64,000 nucleotides of DNA from Nitrosospira sp. Is2. GTDB taxonomy: Bacteria > Pseudomonadota > Gammaproteobacteria > Burkholderiales > Nitrosomonadaceae. Shown here in pieces: positions 56,143-64,000 of the stretch; position 1 is the first letter of the stretch, and each line of letters opens with the position of its first letter. The position numbers were made by a program, and so were the translations under genes. The stretch spans positions 434,001-498,000 of the forward strand of contig NZ_CP137134.1 of the NCBI RefSeq assembly GCF_033095785.1, read 5' to 3'. A model generated the notes under the pieces. It was given only the letters and a program-made list of their open reading frames with translations. It ran no database searches and had not been told where the DNA came from.

Positions 56143-57555
56143 CTATTCTTCAACGATAGCTTGCACTCGTCCCGAGCGCATCGCTTTCACCAGGGCCGCA
56201 TGATCCTTTTCGGTCTGATCCGCATAATCCATGGAAAAATCTCCCAGCGCCTGGTCGAACGTATCGCCTTTGCCCAGGTAACCGCTGATGGTCGCGGCAT
56301 CCCCGGACTTGGCATGGGCGCGTGCCAGAGTCCATCCGCAGAGCCCGGCGTAGCGCTTGAATTGCACAGCTGATGCTCCCTCGACGGGGACCGACATCTT
56401 CATGTCCCGTAATTGCCGTACAAAATAATGGTAGCCCCGCCGTCCTCGCGTCCAGCCCAAAAAAATGTCGCTGGACGACTGCATCAGGCGTTGTCCCATG
56501 ACGACGCGCTGGCCTTGATTGTCATGGCGGCTCTTCCCGGCATACGGTTCGAGGACCGAGCGGCAGGCTTCCTTGAATTGAAGCATCAGGGGATGGTTTT
56601 CTTCGTCGAAAAACAGCCCGATGAAGCAGCGCGTGCCGACGCTGCCAATGCCTACCACCTTAAGTGCAAAGTCTTCCAGGCGATAGCGATCCAGCAACAC
56701 GCGGCGCTCGTCGGAAAGCGACTCCCGGTAGGCAGCCAGGCCCTCGCGCACCCGCTCCTCGAAGTCTGGTTCGGCCACGTGAAAAAGGAGCGGGGGTTGA
56801 TCGACCAGTTGATGGCGCCCGCCCGCCCGGCTTGCGATCTTGGGAAAGAGGTTTTCGACAATACGTTCTCGGGCTTTGTCCGCATATCGTTGGCGTGTCT
56901 TTCTCACCTTTTCATCCGGCGCCGCGGCAATGAGGTTTTTGACGTCCAGGCGCGTATACCAGACCTCCAGAGGACTCATCCGAGAATACTCGCGCAGGTG
57001 TTCCCGATAGGCTCGCGCACACTCCAGCACAACGTCCCGGTTTTCTGCATCGGACAACCGGTTATCCCGTCCGGCGATCACAAAACTCACGGCCAGCCGT
57101 TTGATATCCCATTCCCAAGGGGCGGGAAGGGTTTCGTCGAAATCGTTGATGTCGAAGACCAGGTTGCGCTCCGGTGTAGCGAACAAGCCAAAGTTCAGCA
57201 AATGGCAGTCTCCGCAGGCTTGTACCCGAATGCCTGTGCTTGGGGTGGCGGCGAGATCGTGGGCCATGAGCGCCGCGGAGCCGCGCAGGAAAGTGAAGGG
57301 GCTGGCGAGCATGCGCCCGTAGCGGATCGGCACCAGTTCAGGCAGTCGACCCCGATTGGATTCTTCCAGGACATCCATCGGATCACGGCGCTTCGTCAGC
57401 GGGTTCCACCTGGCGTGGCTCGATCGCGGCACACTTTCGCGCAACGCCTTGCCTGTGGCAATACGTTCTTCGTAAGAGTGAAAAATCGGCGCAGGCTCTG
57501 CTCTACTGACTTCAGTCTCGGATTTTGGAGGTCTTTTTTTGACGGTTGCCATCAT
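56143..57555 (-). CDS. DUF2252 family protein
   Basis: This protein has about 470 residues from ATG 57555 or 57552, preceded by AAAGGGA; the open frame to 57729 is not family-like. DUF2252 hallmarks: PIRYGRMLASPFTFLRGSA, VQACGDCHLLNFGLFATPERNLVFDINDFDETLPAPWEWDIKRLA, GVGSVG-like (here VGIGSVGTRCFIGL) and LARAHAKSG. The GDCHLxNFG and DxNDFD elements resemble the catalytic and metal-binding loops of kinase-fold proteins, so it may phosphorylate something. Function is unproven. A perfect 18-bp palindrome lies 130 bases upstream. Confidence 0.88.
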   Translation of the reverse strand: MMATVKKRPPKSETEVSRAEPAPIFHSYEERIATGKALRESVPRSSHARWNPLTKRRDPMDVLEESNRGRLPELVPIRYGRMLASPFTFLRGSAALMAHDLAATPSTGIRVQACGDCHLLNFGLFATPERNLVFDINDFDETLPAPWEWDIKRLAVSFVIAGRDNRLSDAENRDVVLECARAYREHLREYSRMSPLEVWYTRLDVKNLIAAAPDEKVRKTRQRYADKARERIVENLFPKIASRAGGRHQLVDQPPLLFHVAEPDFEERVREGLAAYRESLSDERRVLLDRYRLEDFALKVVGIGSVGTRCFIGLFFDEENHPLMLQFKEACRSVLEPYAGKSRHDNQGQRVVMGQRLMQSSSDIFLGWTRGRRGYHYFVRQLRDMKMSVPVEGASAVQFKRYAGLCGWTLARAHAKSGDAATISGYLGKGDTFDQALGDFSMDYADQTEKDHAALVKAMRSGRVQAIVEE

Positions 57556-58003
57556 CAAGTCCCTTTTGGAATGAAGTGAACGTTCGTTGGATGCGCGCGC
57601 GAAGGATATCGTCTCAACCTCACCCCGACACCGATACCGGGCATACATACCTTGCGGAATCCATCCAGCTGGCCGGCGGATGTTCCCTCTGTCGACAGAG
57701 GGCAACTCGCCACCATCCGGTTTGAACATGGCGCGGGATTGGCAGGTCGTACTCCTATTGTAGATGGGATAGGGCCCGGTTGCTCCATGCCGCCAGTTTG
57801 CTCACCAATCTCGGCAACGTCATCCATCCTCGTTAACCATCGGCAAGCCAAACTGTCGCCCGATACCAATCGTCCGTGGCACGGCATTCCCGCTCCCCTA
57901 CCGCGTAGTATCATGTTTTTCGTTGGCGCATTTTCCAGCGGTGAGCCGATGAGCACGCTAAACTAAAATCGTTACGATTTTCCTCACGAACCGGGGAAAT
58001 CCC
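57556..58003. other. Divergent promoter region with an 18-bp palindrome
   Basis: The region holds promoters for the DUF2252 gene and the forward outer-membrane-like gene, and the palindrome at 57685-57702. No gene seen. Confidence 0.45.
57685..57702. promoter_or_regulatory. Perfect 18-bp palindrome, candidate operator
   Basis: CCCTCTGTCGACAGAGGG equals its reverse complement. It is 130 bases upstream of the DUF2252 start and about 300 before the forward gene, a place where a dimeric repressor or activator could act on either. Confidence 0.45.
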
Positions 58004-59044
58004 GTGGAAATCAACGAGCCCTTCCTGGCAGGCAGAGGTACAGAGAGCACTACATTCGAGGGGAACTGGGTGAGCAGATCGCGATATAGGGACATCAGCA
58101 CGTGCGCCTGGCTTTTGGGGGCGCTGTCACTGTACACGGCGTGCGTCCCGGCAGCGCTAGGGCAGAAATCATCGCCGGAGATACCGAAGAGTAGCGGGCC
58201 GCCCCTCCCCCGGCAGAATGGCATCGAGAATCCAGCAACGGAACCCGATGCCGTACCGGGGGCGCCGCGCGTCCTGCGCAGGCTGGGGCCCCAGGAGATG
58301 ACGCCGGAGCAGCGGGAAGAGGCGGAGCGTCTCAGACAACTGGCCGCGAAGTATGGGACCGATCCTACTGCAATCGTGGGCCGAATACAGCTGTCTTCCG
58401 AATACCTGGGGCTCTCCCACGGAGCGCGAGGCGTCAATACCGTAGCCCGTGTCGATCTGCCCTTCAGGGGGAACTACCTGCTCCGCGTAGATACGCCGGT
58501 CTTTGCCTGGAGCGATCCGAACCGTCCCGGCACCTCTAGCGTCCAAGGGTTCAGCGACCTCGCCGTCACGGCCGCGTGGCGCGCCTACAACACGCCTGAA
58601 TATGCTGTACTGGTCGGCGTGACATCCACTTTCCCCACCGCGACCGAGCCCGGGTTAAGCCTCGGCAAATATACCGTGGGCCCGACCATCGCCACAGCCC
58701 GGTTTCTCCCCAAATGGGACTCTTTCCTGGTGGGGTTATTCACTCAACAGGTCTCTGTCGGGGGCGAACCTGCCCGAAGCTCTGTTAACGTTTCGACGGC
58801 AGCAATCCAGCTCAATACGTTTTGGGGCCAGCACTGGTGGAGCATCGCGCATGCAAACTGGAGGGTCGATTGGGAGCGGAGCGCCAAGAGCAGTATGGTC
58901 CTTGAACTTGAACTCGGACGGAATGTAGTGGGAAGATTCGGAGTGTTCGTGCGTCCCGGGGTTGGCGTCTGGGGACAGGACCTTCCCGGTGCTTACGCGT
59001 GGAATATCAATGGTGGCGTCCGTTACATGTTCCGGAGTTTCTAG
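58004..59044 (+). CDS. Putative outer-membrane beta-barrel protein (phenol MetA-pathway-like)
   Basis: This protein has up to 346 residues; Met1 is uncertain. A hydrophobic signal-like stretch (CAWLLGALSLYTACVPAALG, about 34-53) is followed by a proline-rich linker and a beta-rich domain of alternating residues (YLLRVDTPVFAWSD, FSDLAVTAAWRAY, YAVLVGVTSTFPT) ending in a terminal aromatic strand (VRYMFRSF). This pattern fits outer-membrane barrels such as the MetA-pathway-of-phenol-degradation family (PF13557), whose role is poorly defined. Family membership is a guess. Confidence 0.55.
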   Translation: MEINEPFLAGRGTESTTFEGNWVSRSRYRDISTCAWLLGALSLYTACVPAALGQKSSPEIPKSSGPPLPRQNGIENPATEPDAVPGAPRVLRRLGPQEMTPEQREEAERLRQLAAKYGTDPTAIVGRIQLSSEYLGLSHGARGVNTVARVDLPFRGNYLLRVDTPVFAWSDPNRPGTSSVQGFSDLAVTAAWRAYNTPEYAVLVGVTSTFPTATEPGLSLGKYTVGPTIATARFLPKWDSFLVGLFTQQVSVGGEPARSSVNVSTAAIQLNTFWGQHWWSIAHANWRVDWERSAKSSMVLELELGRNVVGRFGVFVRPGVGVWGQDLPGAYAWNINGGVRYMFRSF

Positions 59045-59473
59045 CGATGAGCGTGACTTCGGGGAAATTGGAATTGACGGCGGATTTTTCCCTCGGCGTC
59101 CAATGGTCAGAAACGCTGTTCGTCTTTACTTGATTTTTCGTCCACAAGCTGACTCTCAAGAAGTTTTGCCCCATCACTATGTAGTGCCTGTCGATGCCTT
59201 TCTGGTATCGCCAAATGACCCGAAGACCTATTGCCCGGGCCTCCGCGCGTTGTGGAAATGATTACATGGGCAGCGCCTTTTATCCACCCAAGTCCAAATT
59301 CCACACTCATGTACGAACATGGTTGACTGAGCTTACGGCGACAGCTTGAATCTGCATCTACAATAGAAACTAATAATGTGTGTTTTGGGACGAACATTCA
59401 TCCCTTCTATCGCTCCTGGAGATAAACAGGTCCGGCATTGCCGGCAGAACAGAACTGGATAAAAGAGGCGTTC
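59045..59473. other. Intergenic region, no gene seen
   Basis: About 430 bp before the glucosidase. Two short overlapping frames look spurious. No terminator or strong promoter found. Confidence 0.35.
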
Positions 59474-62227
59474 ATGGCCACGAATGAAGAAGCGAAGCGG
59501 CTTGAGGCTGCGCGCACGGAGAACGTTCCGTGGAAGAAGTGGGGGCCCTATCTAAGTGAACGGCAGTGGGGTACGGTCCGCGAGGACTTCAGCGAAAACG
59601 GGGATGCGTGGAATTACTTCTCCCACGATCAGGCGCGCTCCAGAGCATACCGCTGGGGGGAGGACGGGTTAGCGGGCATTTCCGATGACAAGCAGCACCT
59701 CTGCCTTGCGCTCGCACTGTGGAACGGCAAGGATTCCATTCTGAAGGAACGCCTTTTTGGGCTCACGAACAGCGAAGGCAACCATGGCGAGGACGTGAAG
59801 GAATACTATTTTTATCTCGACAGCACGCCGACCCATTCTTACATGAAGTACCTGTATAAGTATCCGCAGGCAGCCTATCCTTACAATGACCTGCTGTCGA
59901 CAAACCGGCAGTGCACCCGTGATGAAATGGAGTACGAACTTATTGATACGGGCGTGTTCAACGATGACCGTTATTTCGACGTCTTTGTGGAATACGCCAA
60001 GGGCGGCCCGGAAGATATTCTGGTTCAGATCACCGCCATAAACAGGGGCCCGGATGCGGCCGAGTTGCATATTTTGCCGACCCTATGGTTCCGAAACGAC
60101 TGGGCGAAGTGGATTGCCAGGCCATCCAAAAGACCGGATATAAAGCAGAACGCCCTTTCTGAGGGTATCACCGCGGTCGAAGCTGCGCATGAGACTCTGG
60201 GTTCATACCACCTCTACTGCGAAGGCGATGTACAACTGCTCTTTACCGAGAACGAAACGAATTATGAGCGCGTCTTCGGAACGCCCAACCAGACTCCCTT
60301 TGTGAAGGACGGAATCAACGACTACATAGTGAATGGCCGCCAGGCCGCGGTGAACCCCGACAAGAATGGAACCAAGGTCGCGGCACACTACGAGCTTAAG
60401 GTAAGTCCTGGACAGTCAGCGATAGTGCGGCTGCGTCTAACCACCACCAAGGCCAGCGAGAACAATGCCGCGCAGGACGCAAACGCCATCGGCGCATCCC
60501 TCTTCGGGAAAGATTTTGAGGAGACCCTCACTGCGCGACGGCGGGATGCGGATGAGTTTTACCGCTCGGTGACGCCGCGGTCAGTTTCTCCCGATGCCGC
60601 CAACGTGATGCGCCAAGCGATCGCCGGCATGCTCTGGTCAAAGCAGTACTACTACCTGGATGCGAATCAGTGGCTGGAAGAGCACCACGCTCACCCCCTT
60701 CATCGAGGCAGCCGTGATTTCCGAAATCGGCAGTGGTTTCACATGGTCAATGAGGACATTATCTCCATGCCCGACAAGTGGGAGTACCCATGGTACGCGG
60801 CCTGGGATCTCGCCTTCCACACATTGCCGATCTCGATTGTGGACCCCGACTTCGCAAAACAGCAGATGGAATTGATGCTTCGCGGCCACTACCTCCACCC
60901 CAGCGGCCAGCTCCCAGCCTATGAGTGGAACTTCAGCGATGTGAATCCGCCCGTCCACGCCTGGGCGACCCTGTTCCTGTACCGTACCGAGCAGGCCCTG
61001 CGCGGCGAAACTGACGTCGATTTCCTCAAGTCTGCATTCACCAAGCTCCTGCTGAATTTCACCTGGTGGGTGAATCGCAAGGACCGCTTTGGCAAGAACG
61101 TCTTTGAGGGCGGCTTCCTCGGCCTCGATAACATCGGCGTCTTCGACCGCAGCGCACCGCTTCCCACCGGAGGCTACCTCGAGCAGGCGGACGGCACGGC
61201 GTGGATGGCCCTCTTCACGCAGAACATGCTGGAACTCGCCCTTGAGCTGACTTCCTACGATCAGACCTACGAGGACATGGCCTTCAAGTTCGTGGAGCAT
61301 TTCCTGTATATCGCCGCGGCCATGAACCAGCCTGGAGCGGACGGCATGTGGGATGAGGAAGACGGCTTCTACTACGACCTGCTGCGGCTTCCCAATGGCA
61401 GCGCCACCCGGCTCAAGGTGCGCTCGCTGGTGGGGCTTCTGCCTCTTTGCGCCACCACCGTGATCGAAACGTGGCAGCGCGAGCGCACGCCGCAGACAAT
61501 GGCCTTGTTTACGGAACGCTTGCGCCAGATGCCGGAACTCCTCGAGTCCATCCATCCCACCGGCACGGGTCATCTTGGCGTGGCCGACCGGGGGATCATG
61601 GCCCTCGTCAATCCGGAGCGGCTTCGCCGCATTCTGTCGAGAATGCTTGATGAGAACGAGTTCCTGAGCCCCTACGGCATTCGCTCGGTCTCCAAATTTC
61701 ATGCGCAAAACCCATACGTTTTGGAGGTGGGCGGTCAGGAGTACCGCGTGGACTATCTGCCTGCCGAGTCGAACACGGGCATGTTCGGCGGCAACTCGAA
61801 CTGGAGGGGGCCGATCTGGATGCCCGTGAATGCCCTCATCATCCGGGCGCTGCTGCAGTTTTATCTGTACTACGGGGACAACTTCAAGATTGAATGCCCC
61901 ACCGGTTCAGGCAACATGATGAACCTCTTCGAGGTTAGCAAGGAGATCGGGGACCGGTTGACCGGCATCTTTCTGCGCAATGAACAGGGCAGCCGCCCGG
62001 TGTACGGAGGAACAGAGAAGTTTCAGAACGACCCGAACTGGCGCGACCACATCCTGTTCTACGAGTATTTCCATGGCGACAACGGCGCCGGCCTCGGTGC
62101 AAGCCACCAGACGGGTTGGACCGGTGGCGTAGCAAAAATAATCCAGCTCTTTGGATTTCTCGATGCTCAAAGCGCGCTCCAGCAAGGAAAAGCCGCGGCA
62201 TTCATACACCGGGACACAACGAAGTGA
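59474..62227 (+). CDS. GH63-like glucosidase (mannosyl-oligosaccharide glucosidase fold)
   Basis: This protein has 917 residues from ATG 59474 (MATNEEAKRLEAARTENVPW); 12 more codons are open upstream. The N-terminal beta-rich part is followed by an alpha/alpha-barrel catalytic region with WYAAWDLAFHTLPI, YEWNFSDVNPPVHAWATLFLY, DGMWDEEDGFYYDLL and GNSNWRGPIWMPVNALIIR, as in bacterial GH63-related proteins. The acidic residues in AWDL and EEDGFYYD are likely catalytic. No signal peptide, so it is cytosolic and probably cleaves an alpha-glucoside; the true substrate is unknown. It is a single-gene unit. Confidence 0.85.
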   Translation: MATNEEAKRLEAARTENVPWKKWGPYLSERQWGTVREDFSENGDAWNYFSHDQARSRAYRWGEDGLAGISDDKQHLCLALALWNGKDSILKERLFGLTNSEGNHGEDVKEYYFYLDSTPTHSYMKYLYKYPQAAYPYNDLLSTNRQCTRDEMEYELIDTGVFNDDRYFDVFVEYAKGGPEDILVQITAINRGPDAAELHILPTLWFRNDWAKWIARPSKRPDIKQNALSEGITAVEAAHETLGSYHLYCEGDVQLLFTENETNYERVFGTPNQTPFVKDGINDYIVNGRQAAVNPDKNGTKVAAHYELKVSPGQSAIVRLRLTTTKASENNAAQDANAIGASLFGKDFEETLTARRRDADEFYRSVTPRSVSPDAANVMRQAIAGMLWSKQYYYLDANQWLEEHHAHPLHRGSRDFRNRQWFHMVNEDIISMPDKWEYPWYAAWDLAFHTLPISIVDPDFAKQQMELMLRGHYLHPSGQLPAYEWNFSDVNPPVHAWATLFLYRTEQALRGETDVDFLKSAFTKLLLNFTWWVNRKDRFGKNVFEGGFLGLDNIGVFDRSAPLPTGGYLEQADGTAWMALFTQNMLELALELTSYDQTYEDMAFKFVEHFLYIAAAMNQPGADGMWDEEDGFYYDLLRLPNGSATRLKVRSLVGLLPLCATTVIETWQRERTPQTMALFTERLRQMPELLESIHPTGTGHLGVADRGIMALVNPERLRRILSRMLDENEFLSPYGIRSVSKFHAQNPYVLEVGGQEYRVDYLPAESNTGMFGGNSNWRGPIWMPVNALIIRALLQFYLYYGDNFKIECPTGSGNMMNLFEVSKEIGDRLTGIFLRNEQGSRPVYGGTEKFQNDPNWRDHILFYEYFHGDNGAGLGASHQTGWTGGVAKIIQLFGFLDAQSALQQGKAAAFIHRDTTK

Positions 62228-62316
62228 CGCACCGATCTGAAGCATGAGCCTATCGGGATGATCTGCGAGGTCGGTAGATCAAGGGTGATCAGATACTGAA
62301 CGAGACGCGCCCCCCA

Positions 62317-63218
62317 TTAACGGTCCACCTCCTTATCCGCACGAACCATCTTCCGGTCTACCAATTCAATCGGTTGCTCCGGCGGAAAGCCAAACAATGA
62401 CTCGAACTCACTTCTGCTCAGCAATTTCGCGACCTCGTGCAAATAGATATTAATTGCTACGTTTATCTCGGCTGCAGCCTGCTCGCCGGGCGTCAGGTTG
62501 ATTTTCGCTTCCGCCTCAAGCTGCAATTCTGCACCAAACCGTTCTCGTAGCGCTTTCAGTTCCGCAAAACGGGTCGGTGGAAGAATCCGCCGGGCATCTC
62601 TATCGAAATCGTCGTCACCATTGTTTGTCATTTCATCGCGACCTCCACCTCCCCCTCCCCCGCTCCCACCGCCCACAGGGTTTGCAGTACAACTCGTTTT
62701 CTTGTGGTTCCAGGCTTCTTTCTCCCGACCGTACATCCGGTAAAAGAATACACTTGCCTTGTACCCATTTGAGCCAGCTGTTGTCAACGGAACACCCGTC
62801 CTGTCTTTTGATGCCCAAAGTACCTGATTGGCAAGTTGATGACAAACACCGTCAGCACCGTATGTAAATATTGTTCCCCGTGCCGCGCTATCAAGTCGTG
62901 AATCGGCGTTGGCCGTACCAGGCACTCAGCGAATGGAACGTTCACCGTGCCTGAGCGCAGAGGGATGGCCGGATTTCCATCGGCGTGGAAGCTGCCCCAA
63001 CAAAACCAGTAACGCTCCCCGAGCGCGTCGACGGACTCGACATCGGGCAACGGTGTAACTTGATTATCGTAAGTGGTCACCCAGGTGTGATCGACAGGCG
63101 CACCTGACACGAACGCTGGTGTTACCCAAACATAAGCTGTTCGCATGATCAAGGCATTGCTCATATTCATCCCCGCTAAATCTACGGAAGAAATTATCTT
63201 CGTCGTCCCACAATCCAA
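62317..63218 (-). pseudogene. Unknown gene apparently split by a frameshift
   Basis: Two reverse frames overlap at 62784-62925. The first (start 63218, more likely ATG 63164 or 63170) reads HTWVTTYDNQVTPLPDVE ... WFCWGSFHADGNPAIPL ... VPFAECLV. The second continues PGTANADSRLDSAARGTIF and YGADGVCHQLANQVLWAS, then a linker with seven glycines (GGGSGGGGGGGRDE) and an acidic-helical C-terminal domain. A single -1/+1 shift near 62920 would join them into one protein of about 285 residues. The CHQ and DHTW segments could be a Cys/His active site, but I recognise no family. It could also be two genuinely overlapping genes, with GTG 62925 as second start. Confidence 0.55.
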
Positions 63219-63328
63219 GTCTAGATCATAACAAGACGCAGGTATAGTTCACGTCCTGCTGCTGTCGAGGATCCCCAACGGCATAGGAATGATAACTGGC
63301 AGGGCACTATCCTCACTGTTGCGCTGCA

Positions 63329-64000
63329 TCAGTATTTGATCGCGCCGCCGCCTATGCTTTTACGTAGGGACGCGCGCCAGCGCATATAAGGGATAGCCGC
63401 CAGGTTGGAAAATAACAAGTAGGCTGCGACGACCGGCAGCGGCTTGATGCCGGGAGAGTTCAGCGAGGCTATAAGCAACACGAGCGCGGGAAAGCGACTC
63501 GCACAAGCGATGGCCAGCGCGGTACGGTCGTTCGGATCTGGTCCGCCCAGGGCATGGCCGATCCCCAATGCGGCAAATGTCATCATCACAATGATCGCGA
63601 ACGCCGAGGGGCCCACTGCAAGAATAGCGGAGAGATTGGTCGCCACAATGAGCACAACCAGACCTAACAGAATGATGTTTGCCGTGTTGATAATCGGGTC
63701 GCTGATGCGCTCGGCCAGCGTCGGCGACAGGTGGCGCGCCACCATGCCGGCGAGCAGGGGCACGAGAAATGCCGTCGAGATCGTGTAGGCTACCTCGCTT
63801 GCCGCGATGCTGGCGGATCTGTGGAAGATGGCGCTGAGGATGGTGAGCGAAACCGGTACGGTGACGATTGCGAGCAACGCCGCAATGACCGACAGACTAT
63901 AGACATAAGACGGGTTTGCGCCGAGCTTGAACAACGTCTTCGGCAGCAGGGGAGCGCCGGCCGAGATAGCCATCAGCAATACCGCACTTCCCACCACCCG
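63329..64000 (-). CDS. Bile acid:sodium symporter-like membrane transporter, C-terminal part (cut by window edge)
   Basis: The reverse frame is open to the right edge. The visible 220 or so residues have six or seven membrane helices (SYVYSLSVIAALLAIVTVPVSLTIL, TAFLVPLLAGMVARHL, IILLGLVVLIVATNL, AFAIIVMMTFAALGIGHAL) and the stretch DRTALAIACASRFPALVLLIA, which resembles the ion-binding region of SBF/NTCP-type carriers. Substrate unknown; the N-terminal part lies outside. Confidence 0.75.
   Translation of the reverse strand, partial: RVVGSAVLLMAISAGAPLLPKTLFKLGANPSYVYSLSVIAALLAIVTVPVSLTILSAIFHRSASIAASEVAYTISTAFLVPLLAGMVARHLSPTLAERISDPIINTANIILLGLVVLIVATNLSAILAVGPSAFAIIVMMTFAALGIGHALGGPDPNDRTALAIACASRFPALVLLIASLNSPGIKPLPVVAAYLLFSNLAAIPYMRWRASLRKSIGGGAIKY

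Noticed and set aside
56413..57579. 388-codon forward open frame
   Set aside because: Antisense to the DUF2252 gene, with no motif or start signal.
60638..61708. 356-codon reverse open frame
   Set aside because: Antisense to the GH63-like gene.

Overview
The window looks like a betaproteobacterial chromosome, most probably an ammonia oxidiser of the Nitrosospira / Nitrosomonadaceae type. This is inferred from the gene order nadB - rpoE - rseA - rseB - mucD - lepA - lepB - rnc - era - recO ... pdxJ - acpS - nagZ, the GC-rich codon use, a TIGR04073 exosortase-associated protein and a pel exopolysaccharide locus. No nitrification gene lies in the window, so genus is a guess and class is firmer. 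No rRNA, recognisable tRNA, IS element or CRISPR array was seen.

Layout. 0-3.6 kb: start of a pel operon reading left (pelA complete, pelB cut by the edge). 3.9-5.5 kb: divergent ygfZ and ygfX. 5.9-6.3 kb: a small membrane protein gene with a terminator on each side. 6.5-13.6 kb: a sulfur region made of a sulfate-binding protein (reverse strand) and, on the forward strand, a Family 2A encapsulin shell (SrpI type), its cysteine desulfurase cargo with an unusually long repeat-rich N-terminal loading region, a serine O-acetyltransferase and a CysB-type LysR regulator. 13.7-18.7 kb: an FAD/NAD(P)-binding protein, an ABC exporter, a zinc-dependent phospholipase C-like protein and a lipoprotein. 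18.8-31.1 kb: nadB, a Csp-type copper storage protein, the sigma-E envelope-stress operon with mucD, a glutaredoxin-like protein, and lepA-lepB-rnc-era-recO. 31.2-37.9 kb: a reverse-strand signalling block (REC-GGDEF cyclase, giant hybrid histidine kinase, RIO kinase, tandem universal stress protein) separating recO from pdxJ. 38.9-41.8 kb: pdxJ-acpS-nagZ, then an Hsp20. 41.9-50.4 kb: GtrA-ArnT-type glycosyltransferase with a GT2 remnant upstream, a TIGR04073 protein, an APH-like phosphotransferase, a DsbA-family protein, typA and a ComEA-like protein. 50.4-54.7 kb: a decaying stretch with a DUF4239 gene plus two broken copies of it, a frameshifted arylsulfatase and an acyl-ACP synthetase fragment. 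54.7-64 kb: small envelope proteins, a DUF2252 protein, an outer-membrane-like protein, a GH63-like glucosidase, an apparently frameshifted unknown gene and a partial bile-acid/sodium symporter-like protein.

The most interesting system is the encapsulin locus. Family 2A encapsulins that enclose a cysteine desulfurase are known from cyanobacteria and Acinetobacter, where they are linked to sulfur storage, so the class is not new. Particular to this copy are: (i) a cargo loading region of about 390 residues with 2.7 copies of a 156-bp (52-residue) tandem repeat, giving seven GPY-x-VPPSA-type motifs at a 26-residue period; (ii) a perfect 16-bp palindrome upstream of the shell gene; (iii) a gene set covering sulfate uptake, serine activation, desulfuration inside a shell, and CysB control. 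A plausible picture, by inference, is that Sbp supplies sulfate, EpsC makes O-acetylserine (precursor of cysteine and source of the CysB inducer), the encapsulated desulfurase releases sulfur from cysteine into the shell, and the CysB paralogue links this to sulfur status.
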